64,000 nt of DNA from an uncultured Lachnospiraceae bacterium. Lineage in GTDB: Bacteria; Bacillota; Clostridia; Lachnospirales; Lachnospiraceae. Position 1 is the first letter of the stretch; every line of letters starts with the position of its first letter. The stretch is from the NCBI GenBank assembly GCA_910583615.1, contig CAJTXP010000019.1, positions 9,741 to 73,740 on the forward strand, in the 5' to 3' direction. A program made the translations under genes and the position numbers. Shown here piece by piece: positions 8,808-16,822 of this stretch. Below the pieces are notes generated by a model, which did not search any database, was not told where the DNA came from, and worked only from the letters and a program-made list of their open reading frames with translations.

Positions 8808-11800
8808 CTCATTTCACAAATCTGTCGGATGACCGACGGGTCCTTGATCTTTGCGTCGTCTGCAAACATCAGAATCTTTGTCAGGATCTCCGCCGTCTTT
8901 GGATCCTCATCCAGAAACGGAAGAAAGATCTTTCCCCGGTGCTGGGAATGCACCGGCAGCACATGGAGCATGGCGTTTCCCACCTGATGGATCACGCCGC
9001 TTCCCAGATGAACGGTATACTGTCCCAGCGTTCCGTCGATGACCGCATGAGTCCCCTGCAGCCGGACATTTTTTATCCGGAAAAGACGGAGATTCTCCTC
9101 CACGATCACCCGCCGCATCTCCACGGTGGAATGGCTGGCTTCCGGATCCACGCCTCCCACAAAGGCAGTGCTCACCGCCAGATCCACATCCCGCATGACC
9201 TCGCTGTAGATACGCTCCGGAATCTCCGAGATCTTCTTCTGAGTAAAATTTCTCCGGTCGTAGAAGACCACCGATTCCAGCGTGGGCGCCTCAATATCGC
9301 CGGGTGAGAACCAGTCCGCCAGCGCCAGCAGCACCGCGATGATATCTTCTTTATAGTACACCTTCTGCAGCCCGCTTTCATAATCCGCCACCCAGCGGCG
9401 GCCGCGAAGGGTCGCCGCCGTCTTCTGCGGCTGGATCTGATATCCGGAAAACAGACGGCTCTCCCGCTTCTCCAGTTCTTCCGGAAGCTTCACATACAGT
9501 TCCCGGAACACCTGCTTAAAGGGCTGCCGCGTCTTCTGTTCAAACAGCGCCCTCTGATACTCCTGCCAGTGCCCTTCCTGATAAAAATCGCAGGGATGGG
9601 CAACCCGCACCCGGGTATCGGAACGGACCGAGACGGTCCTGCCGGACCAGTCCGTAAGTCCCTCTTCCGACAAAAATCCCATCCTCCCGGCTGTTTCGCA
9701 GTCCTTCGCCGTCACATACACCAGCGTCTTTATGAGCGGGCTGACCACCGGATTCTGAAGAAGCGCCCAAAGCTCCCATACTGCAAATACCGTGCCGTCC
9801 TCCATGGCCTGCTCCAGCATCTTTCGGGTTCTTGCATGCTGCTCCTTCAGCTTTTTCACGATCGCCTGGCACTCTGCCACCGTCTCATTCTTTTTATATT
9901 TTGCAGGCAGGGATTTTACGGTCTTCCCGTCTCTTTGGCACTGCAGGCTACTCTTTCCCGCCTCGTCCACGAAAACGCGGATCTGTACGTCCTCTGCCGG
10001 CTGCCACGCAAAATATCCGTCATACGACGCGGTCAAGCGGGTCTCCATGCGCAGCATCAGACGGGTCACATCCGAAAATCCCGCGTTCGTGCTCAGATTC
10101 TGAAGCGCCATATCCGCCGCTCTTCCTTCACTGGCGCGCCTCTGCGCTCCGAACTGCCTGCTTTCCTTCCGATAATTCTGAATGTACTGGTAACGCTCCA
10201 GAAGCTCCTCTTCCCTTCTCTCCGCCGTCTCTGAAAGCGGCAGAAGCGGCAGGCTCATGAGCAGATCCTTGTTCCGTTTCCCGTCGATCTGCGTCTTTAA
10301 CGTCTCAAAATCCGTCTTTCCAAGAGCCGCGTCCGCGTATTTTTTCGCCCGGGCATGGGCGGTCCCGCCGGAAGAATATTTTGCCGCCTGATAGAGCAGC
10401 TGGAAATCCTTTTCTCCCAGCTGTTCATACGACTCCTTAAACCACCGGACGTCAAACGCCCCGCCGCACAGCTCTTCTCTGGTCAGGGGCGTATATTTTG
10501 CCACCATGGCCATGGTCCCGTCGTCCAGCCATTCGCTGGTATGCGCCATAAAATAACAGCAGCCGCTCTGAAGTCCCGAAAGCCCCAGACAGGGTTCCAG
10601 AAGCGGAATCCACTGCGGCGCATACATGGCAAGCTCCACCAGCCGCTTTTTCGCGATACCGGTGCCGGCCAGCGCCTGGCGAAGGTCCTCCGCCGTCTCT
10701 TCCTTTCCCGGATAACAGCGCATGAGCAGGCAGCTCAGGACTCTGCGCCGGTCCTCCCCGTTTCCATAATAATATGCGTTCTGGTCCAGCACATCGTTCC
10801 CGATGGCGTGAAGAAGCCGGATCAGGACGGGAATTCCCCGTACCATGCAGATATTGGACACATACCGGGAAAACGGCGTCGCCTGCTCTCCCCGCCGCAG
10901 CTCCACCTCCAGTACCTTCGGCACCACCTCATCATACAACGCAAGTGCGAACTGCACCTCCGGTTCGGAGCCGTCCACCCTCCGGGACGTTCCGAACGAA
11001 TCGCCGAAAAGATCGTACATTTCCCGCATGCCCATCCGTCCGCCGGACAACGGGTCCAGACAGCTTTTCGCCGCCGATGTGATCACAGCCAGAAGCCGCC
11101 CCATATCATAATAAGTAAACACGGCTTTATAAAACTGCTCCTGATCCCAGATCCCCCGCAGGCAGCACTGGACAAAATCGGAAAACCGGATCACATCATT
11201 TCCCGACCGGTATCCCTGCGCATCCAGACGGTCGAATCCCCGGTGCTGCCGCAGACGGAACCGCAGAGCGAAGGAAGGCGCAAACTTCTCTCCGTCCGCC
11301 AGCTTCAGCCAGACAAGCAGGTTGTCAAAGATGGGAAGCTGCCCGTATTTCATCAGATGCTGGCCCTCTGTCCGCCATGGCTTTGCCCGGTCCACATAAG
11401 CGCCCACGGAGGTTTCCAGCACGGAAAAAAGCTTCGCGATCCCCACAAGCCCCCAGTGAACTTTCATTTCCTTCGGCACGTATCTCTGGAACATCAGATT
11501 TACCACCGTCCCCGTCTGTGCGGGATAACTGCCTCTGGATACCAGATTTTTAAAGGGAGGCTCCTTTAAGACGCCTGTTCCGAATACTTTTTTGTAAACA
11601 GACGTATGTTTCCCATAATCGCCTCTTCCGTGACAGCATACCAGATACAGGTACACCTCCATCAGAAGCTGCGGGTCACCGACCTCCTTCTCATAAAACT
11701 GTTCCCACAGTTCTCCGAACGGGTACCCGTTCCATCCGCCGCCCCTGACATTTCCGGGGGCCAGCATCACGCCCAGAAGCTTCTCGTCCCCCTGACAGTC

Positions 11801-13915
11801 CTCATACTCCAGGTCCTTGTGTGCCCCGATCCACGCGTCCAGGCGTTCCAGCACCCGAATACACGCCTGCTCCCCGCAGACGAACAGCTTCGACGCCTGC
11901 TCCGTATCCACAGATACCTCCGGAATGATCCATTCCTTCCCGGGATCGTACAAGCCGTAACCCGGTTTTTTCAGAAGATCCTGCGCCGTGTTCCGTTCTC
12001 CGATCAGTTCGGTCAGAAGGATCTGTTCTTTTTGTGTAGGATTTTCATACGCTTCCAGTATCGGAACCGTCAGCCGGTATTCCTGCAGGTTTTTCTTTTT
12101 CAGATGCTGTGCCAGCTCCAGCCCTCCCATATGGGATTCCTCTGATTTTTCCTTCAGAAGCCGCTCGATGCTGCCCCGAAGCGCCGCCGGCTCCTGGCTT
12201 TTCAGTATATCCAGCGTCTGTGCGCGTCCTTTTTTATACCGCATGTTGCCTTCGATCTTCCGATAATCTTCCGGCAGCAGCCTCACGCCCTTCACCAGCG
12301 TAAACGCCACGTTTCGGGTGTTTTCCTCCTGACTGTGGAGGCAGTCCAGAAGGATCTGCTTCCGGATTCCGTCCTTCGGCCTCCACAGAAGAATCCTGGC
12401 CGCCAGATGCCTGCCGTCTGTAATCGCAGGCAGCAGCCCCGCAGCCTCATCTAAATACGCATCCTCCTGCAGCGCCCACGCCAGCAGGCACATCCGGATC
12501 GCCGCGTCCGACCGGCTCATGGTCACCTTATACCACGGAAAAATGCACGGATCAAGTACAAGCCCCTTCTTCGGAAGCGTCTCCATGATCCCCTTCAGAA
12601 TCCCGTAGGCGCGCTTTGCCTCTTCCGGGCTCAAGGACAGCCGTTCCGTCGTGATCATCCTCGGCATCTGTCCCTTATCGTAGGAAGGCGAGTAGTAATA
12701 CCGGCTGCAGCCGCTGGAACGGTAATCCATGATCTCATTTAACTGTCCGTACACATCCCCCATAAAATACGGAAGATAACAGGCGATCAGCTCCAGATCT
12801 TCCGGATAAGCAAACATCACCTTTTTCGCCGCCCGCATGGAAAGCGTCCGGTTCTGAAACGCTTCCAGATAATAAGAAGCCGTCATCATCTGATGCCTCG
12901 TTCCGTCCTCCGCCAGACGAAGGACCGCGTCCGACGCCTTCTGCACATCGTAAAAAGCCGTTGCCCACAGCGCGCAGCAGATGCCCACGGCATCCTCTCC
13001 CGCAAGCTGCTCTTTCACAAAAGCAGGATCCTTAAGGCACTCTCCCATAAGCTTCAGCAGTTTATCCGCCATCCGTTCCATGCTTTTATAATCATAGATG
13101 CCGATCCAGGTACTGACCGCCCGTTTCACCGACGAATAGCGGATCAGGCCGTGATCCAGAATGATCTGGAACAGATACTGGAACGCTTCCGTCCTTCCTG
13201 CATCCATCGTCTCGCAGACCGCCTGTCTGGCTCCCTCCTGCAGCCTTGCCGCCAGCAGAAAATCTCCCAGAACCTGATACAGATCCTCATTCCTGCTCAT
13301 GACGATGCCCCGGATCAGTTCATGGCTGATCATCTGCGTATTGTTGTCGCCAAGAAGCACTTCCTTTACCGCCCGGATCGTCTCTTCCTTTCCCCGGTCG
13401 ATCTGAGCCGCCAGCATGCCGGCATAAGAAAAGTTCTCGTCTCTCGCATCCTTTAAGATGTCCGGCGCCGCATTCCCGGTCAGAATATCCGCCAGAGATA
13501 CCTCTCTTCCGCTTTCTCCATAAAACCGGAGCCTTGCATACGCCCACAGAAGCCGGACGCCGGCCTCCACAAAGGGCGTATAGCTCTCTCCCCTCACGCT
13601 GCGGCGGTACATCCCTGCGGAAGCCTGGAACTGATTCATCTCATCCAGCGCATAGTAGAATTCTTCCTGAAGTTCCGGCCGGACACATGCATCCACCAGG
13701 CAGGAAAGATGCTGCCGATACACTTCCGATGGCTTTCTTGCATCCTTTGCCAACAAAAGGCTTTTGATCCAGTTGCACGCCTCCACATCCACGCCCGCAT
13801 ACAGATTTCCTCTGCGGTCCACTGTGGGCAGAAGTTTCCGTTCCGTCTTCGACAGCCCGGAAGTTTTCTGAAGTTCTTTCGTAAATCGTTCCATCCGCCG
13901 TGCCTGCTCTGCCAT
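8804..13915 (-). CDS. Giant 1703-residue DUF4132/DUF5724/DUF7737-type protein
   Basis: An unusually large cytoplasmic-looking protein with no signal peptide or clear membrane segment. The N-terminal two thirds are helix-rich and resemble a long alpha-solenoid of HEAT-like segments. Around residues 1230-1420 there is a region resembling DUF4132 (QNYRKESRQFG, then ADMALQNLSTNAGFSDVTR), as in the E. coli MolR/WGR-associated proteins. The last 125 residues resemble DUF7737 (VDPEASHSTVEMRRVIVEEN and HSQHRGKIFLPFLDEDP). The biochemical function of these families is not established, and the names rest on recall. The ATG at 13915 follows a DUF2262 gene by 17 bases, and the stop overlaps the cbiP start. 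The DUF2262 partner and tight junctions argue for a working two-gene unit inside the B12 operon. Confidence 0.78.
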   Translation of the reverse strand: MAEQARRMERFTKELQKTSGLSKTERKLLPTVDRRGNLYAGVDVEACNWIKSLLLAKDARKPSEVYRQHLSCLVDACVRPELQEEFYYALDEMNQFQASAGMYRRSVRGESYTPFVEAGVRLLWAYARLRFYGESGREVSLADILTGNAAPDILKDARDENFSYAGMLAAQIDRGKEETIRAVKEVLLGDNNTQMISHELIRGIVMSRNEDLYQVLGDFLLAARLQEGARQAVCETMDAGRTEAFQYLFQIILDHGLIRYSSVKRAVSTWIGIYDYKSMERMADKLLKLMGECLKDPAFVKEQLAGEDAVGICCALWATAFYDVQKASDAVLRLAEDGTRHQMMTASYYLEAFQNRTLSMRAAKKVMFAYPEDLELIACYLPYFMGDVYGQLNEIMDYRSSGCSRYYYSPSYDKGQMPRMITTERLSLSPEEAKRAYGILKGIMETLPKKGLVLDPCIFPWYKVTMSRSDAAIRMCLLAWALQEDAYLDEAAGLLPAITDGRHLAARILLWRPKDGIRKQILLDCLHSQEENTRNVAFTLVKGVRLLPEDYRKIEGNMRYKKGRAQTLDILKSQEPAALRGSIERLLKEKSEESHMGGLELAQHLKKKNLQEYRLTVPILEAYENPTQKEQILLTELIGERNTAQDLLKKPGYGLYDPGKEWIIPEVSVDTEQASKLFVCGEQACIRVLERLDAWIGAHKDLEYEDCQGDEKLLGVMLAPGNVRGGGWNGYPFGELWEQFYEKEVGDPQLLMEVYLYLVCCHGRGDYGKHTSVYKKVFGTGVLKEPPFKNLVSRGSYPAQTGTVVNLMFQRYVPKEMKVHWGLVGIAKLFSVLETSVGAYVDRAKPWRTEGQHLMKYGQLPIFDNLLVWLKLADGEKFAPSFALRFRLRQHRGFDRLDAQGYRSGNDVIRFSDFVQCCLRGIWDQEQFYKAVFTYYDMGRLLAVITSAAKSCLDPLSGGRMGMREMYDLFGDSFGTSRRVDGSEPEVQFALALYDEVVPKVLEVELRRGEQATPFSRYVSNICMVRGIPVLIRLLHAIGNDVLDQNAYYYGNGEDRRRVLSCLLMRCYPGKEETAEDLRQALAGTGIAKKRLVELAMYAPQWIPLLEPCLGLSGLQSGCCYFMAHTSEWLDDGTMAMVAKYTPLTREELCGGAFDVRWFKESYEQLGEKDFQLLYQAAKYSSGGTAHARAKKYADAALGKTDFETLKTQIDGKRNKDLLMSLPLLPLSETAERREEELLERYQYIQNYRKESRQFGAQRRASEGRAADMALQNLSTNAGFSDVTRLMLRMETRLTASYDGYFAWQPAEDVQIRVFVDEAGKSSLQCQRDGKTVKSLPAKYKKNETVAECQAIVKKLKEQHARTRKMLEQAMEDGTVFAVWELWALLQNPVVSPLIKTLVYVTAKDCETAGRMGFLSEEGLTDWSGRTVSVRSDTRVRVAHPCDFYQEGHWQEYQRALFEQKTRQPFKQVFRELYVKLPEELEKRESRLFSGYQIQPQKTAATLRGRRWVADYESGLQKVYYKEDIIAVLLALADWFSPGDIEAPTLESVVFYDRRNFTQKKISEIPERIYSEVMRDVDLAVSTAFVGGVDPEASHSTVEMRRVIVEENLRLFRIKNVRLQGTHAVIDGTLGQYTVHLGSGVIHQVGNAMLHVLPVHSQHRGKIFLPFLDEDPKTAEILTKILMFADDAKIKDPSVIRQICEMR

Positions 13916-13932
13916 GATCGTCCTCTTCTCCT

Positions 13933-14802
13933 CTATCCTTCAATCCCGGCCCAGTCCGGCCCGTCTTCTACATTTCCGGTTACATGGATCGAATGTCCCC
14001 AGAACATATCCCCATCCCCGAACCAGAAGTCAAAGCCCCCATCCTCTTCCGTCTGAATGGATTCCAGTTCCATGCGTTCCATAAACTGCTTTCTGCTGAC
14101 TGTCGGCCCGCCTTCTTCTGTTTCATCTTCTGCACTGTTTTCCGCCCATTCATTTGCCGACTGCAGAAGCTCATCCGCCGCATGTTCCCTGATCCTCCGA
14201 TCCCATATTTTCTGATCTGCCATCAGAATGCGGGCAGTCCCCGCTGCTCTTTCCATGGCATCTTCTTCATCCTGATCAAATGACAGGCAGATCTCGTCTC
14301 CCAGCCAGTCCACCCTTGTTTCAAACCAGTCGACAGTACGATCCAGCGTGAATGTTCCAAGACCTTCCACTTCCATCATGATTTCCTGGGTCTGTTCCTC
14401 TAAGATTTCTTCCAGTTCCGGATCCTCTCCCGCCTGCACGGGACCTGTCATGAGCAGAAATCTTCCGTCTCTGGAAGGACGCACGCAGCACCGGATCACA
14501 GAGTCCCCTTTTACAGAAGTCTGCAGATATTTTAAAAGTCTGTCATCTGCGGGCGTACACAGCAGGATCTCTCCCTGGTGAATCTCACCGCCTGCTTCTT
14601 CTCTCCATGCCGTCAGTTCCACGGATGCGCTCCAGAGCTTTTCCTTTCCTGCCCTGCCTGCTCCGAATCCACTGGCGCCGGTCACCGCCTGAATGTTCAG
14701 TTCCTGCGGAAGGGTATTTTCTGCTTTCTTCTGATACGCTCCGGTCTGAACAATGGATTCCCACATCTTCATTTCTTCTTTTTTTTCAAGCTGTTTGAAC
14801 AT
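13933..14802 (-). CDS. DUF2262-domain protein
   Basis: A 289-residue acidic soluble protein. From about residue 148 to the end it follows the DUF2262 pattern: GTFTLDRTVDWFETRVDW, a central KIWDRRIREHAADELL helix, then ISRKQF-like VSRKQFMERMELESI and the C-terminal DFWFGDGDMFWGHSI. The N-terminal 140 residues are a separate domain I do not recognise. The ATG at 14802 has GGAGGAG only a few bases upstream and overlaps the 3' end of cobD by 34 bases. The gene ends 17 bases before the giant DUF4132-type gene. Its function is unknown; the tight pairing suggests that the two act together. Confidence 0.75.
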   Translation of the reverse strand: MFKQLEKKEEMKMWESIVQTGAYQKKAENTLPQELNIQAVTGASGFGAGRAGKEKLWSASVELTAWREEAGGEIHQGEILLCTPADDRLLKYLQTSVKGDSVIRCCVRPSRDGRFLLMTGPVQAGEDPELEEILEEQTQEIMMEVEGLGTFTLDRTVDWFETRVDWLGDEICLSFDQDEEDAMERAAGTARILMADQKIWDRRIREHAADELLQSANEWAENSAEDETEEGGPTVSRKQFMERMELESIQTEEDGGFDFWFGDGDMFWGHSIHVTGNVEDGPDWAGIEG

Positions 14803-15869
14803 AACTCCTCCATCACCTGTTTCAGTGCAGTTACAAGTCTCACATTATCACCATGACATTTTACCGCCGCCCGGTAATATTCGTCATTCAGTCCCCGGTA
14901 ATTGCCGCATCGCCGGATCAGAATCCCATAGGGCAGCAGGCGCTCGTACAAATCGCATATCCCCGGCGCGCGGAAAAAAAGATAGTCCGCCTGTCCGTCC
15001 CACACCTGCATTCCAACCGTTTCCAGTTCTCCTTTCAGCCAGACGCGTTCTTCTCTCACCAGCCGGACGGCTTTTTGCCTATATTCCTTCTCCCCCAGCG
15101 CGGCGATCCCTGCCTCCGACGCCAGCACGCTGACCCCCCAGCACTGTCCGGCAGCCTCCATACGCGTCAGAAGCTCCCGGTTCCCGCTGATGCCGTATCC
15201 GAGACGGATCCCCGGCATGGCGTACATTTTCGTAAATGATTTTAATATGAACAAACGTTCTATCCTTTTTATGTAAGGAATCAGGGACCGCTCCTCCTGA
15301 CCGGTAAAATCCAGAAAGCACTCGTCCAGCACCAACAGGATTCCCAAGCGCTCCGCCGTTTCCAGAATCCGAAAAAGCAGATCCGGATCGATCAGCAGCC
15401 CGGTGGGATTGTTGGGATTGCACAGAAACATCACGTCTACGGAAGCGTCCATCTGTTCCAGAATATCCTGCCGCACCTCCAGGCTGTCCCGCAGTTCATG
15501 AAACAGGCATTCGGCGCCGACCTGCTTTAACGCTTCCTCGTATTCCGCAAAGGTAGGAGCCGTCAGAAGCGCCCTTCTGGGACGCGCCGCGTACGCCAGA
15601 CGGTAGATCAGGTCCGCTCCACCGTTTCCGCAGAGAAAATACGCTTCCGGAAGGCCGTATGCTTCAGACAGCGCTCCTTTAAGCTTCCGGCACAGGGGAT
15701 CCGGATAATGCACCGCATCCTCCAGCGCATGCATCACCGCATCCCGCACGCTTCCCGGCATCCCCAGCGGATTGATATTTGCGGAAAAATCCAGAAGCTC
15801 CGTTTTATCTTTCCTGCATGCCTCTCTTATCTCTTCTTCGTATATATTGCCGCCATGTAACAAATTCAT
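14769..15869 (-). CDS. cobD: L-threonine-O-3-phosphate decarboxylase CobD
   Basis: PLP-dependent enzyme that makes (R)-1-amino-2-propanol O-2-phosphate, the linker between corrin ring and nucleotide loop. From the ATG at 15869 the protein begins MNLLHGGNIYEE, the usual CobD opening, and has DFSANINPLGMP, CGNGGADLIYRL, FLCNPNNPTG, LDECFLDF and the PLP lysine in LKSFTKMYAMPGIRLG. The 366-residue length fits. An upstream extension to a TTG at 15941 has no support. An 8-bp GC-rich hairpin (15902-15922) without a U-run lies between this gene and the DUF2971 gene. The C-terminus ends in a lysine run (KKKKK) overlapping the DUF2262 start. Confidence 0.93.
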   Translation of the reverse strand: MNLLHGGNIYEEEIREACRKDKTELLDFSANINPLGMPGSVRDAVMHALEDAVHYPDPLCRKLKGALSEAYGLPEAYFLCGNGGADLIYRLAYAARPRRALLTAPTFAEYEEALKQVGAECLFHELRDSLEVRQDILEQMDASVDVMFLCNPNNPTGLLIDPDLLFRILETAERLGILLVLDECFLDFTGQEERSLIPYIKRIERLFILKSFTKMYAMPGIRLGYGISGNRELLTRMEAAGQCWGVSVLASEAGIAALGEKEYRQKAVRLVREERVWLKGELETVGMQVWDGQADYLFFRAPGICDLYERLLPYGILIRRCGNYRGLNDEYYRAAVKCHGDNVRLVTALKQVMEELCSNSLKKKKK

Positions 15870-15949
15870 CTCTTTAATTCTGCCTGTCTTCCAAGATCGC
15901 CGGCCGGATTCCAGATCCGGCCTGAAATTACTGTTTCTCAAATTCTCTT

Positions 15950-16795
15950 TTATGCCGGAGGACGCCTCAGGGGGCAGTTTGACAAAGACACATGCTCTGC
16001 CAGCTCATGCAGACCGTGGTCTCTCAGATAATCCTGCAATATCCAGGCGGACTGGGTGGATTCTGGTCCGATGATAATCTCTGCAATCAGATCCTCCAGG
16101 CCAACCCCGATCTTCCAGCACATGGATTCCAGATCCAGAGGATAGTACTTTTTAATACGCTCCTTTGTCACATGGTAACAGGGGCTCACGTCAAAATATT
16201 CCTTCTCATACGGATAGACCACCAGACGCACCTCATTTTCAGAGAAAAAAGACGGATGCTTATAGACGACGGAACAGATCCATGCATCATTCATCACATG
16301 TTTGATCTCCGGGTTGTCTCCTGACAGATTTGTACCGCTGACAGCCAGCTGATAAAATACATCCACCAGACTGTGCTCCGTCATATCGTCCTGATAAAAA
16401 ACCTTTTGAAGGGACAGATCTCCCTCTGCCAGCTTCTGCAGCAGTTCCCCCCGAAATGCAATGCACACGCCCCTGCCGCGGTTACCGTACCGCTCCCACT
16501 GAGCGGCATCATCCCGATAGAAGGAAAAGCAGGCTGCATAGGCCGAATAGAAAAACTCCTTTTTCAGTTCCTCTTCAAAAAGTTCCCGGACTTCGTCTGC
16601 CAGATCCTTCTTTCCGTCCTCCAGAAGCCTTTTCACCACTGCCTGACACAGGCCGCTTATAAAAAGACGCATCTCCGCCGCATCATTCATATTCAAAACG
16701 TTATTGACGCGCAGCTGTGCGCGCCGAAGGATTCCGTCCAGCGCCTGAAAATCCGTATAGTGATAGAAAATGTCGTTGTCAAACTTTTGTGCCAT
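15950..16795 (-). CDS. DUF2971 protein
   Basis: A 281-residue soluble protein. The family pattern is visible: FYHYTDFQALDGIL with LRVNNVLNMNDAAEMRLF in the first 50 residues, then ACFSFYRDDAAQWERYGN followed by RGVCIAFR near residue 110, and NEVRLVVYP later. DUF2971 proteins are scattered among bacteria, often in accessory or defence-like settings, and have no settled function. It lies 27 bases after the hemC-cobA-hemD fusion and 80 bases before cobD, in the same direction, so it is probably cotranscribed with the B12 genes. I see no reason from the sequence to assign it a role in that pathway. Confidence 0.8.
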   Translation of the reverse strand: MAQKFDNDIFYHYTDFQALDGILRRAQLRVNNVLNMNDAAEMRLFISGLCQAVVKRLLEDGKKDLADEVRELFEEELKKEFFYSAYAACFSFYRDDAAQWERYGNRGRGVCIAFRGELLQKLAEGDLSLQKVFYQDDMTEHSLVDVFYQLAVSGTNLSGDNPEIKHVMNDAWICSVVYKHPSFFSENEVRLVVYPYEKEYFDVSPCYHVTKERIKKYYPLDLESMCWKIGVGLEDLIAEIIIGPESTQSAWILQDYLRDHGLHELAEHVSLSNCPLRRPPA

Positions 16796-16822
16796 CTTAA
16801 GTCCCAGGCCCCCTGTCTTATA

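Noticed and set aside
7392..8987. Long plus-strand open frame of 531 codons opposite cbiP
   Set aside because: It lies antisense to a certain gene, is rich in His, Arg, Pro and Gln as expected of a shadow frame in GC-rich DNA, and has no ribosome site or recognisable motif. The same applies to the plus frames at 2967-4091, 10355-11569 and 16373-17608.
15902..15922. GC-rich hairpin between the DUF2971 gene and cobD as a terminator
   Set aside because: The 8-bp stem GGCCGGAT/ATCCGGCC has no following U-run, and the genes on both sides appear to be in one operon.
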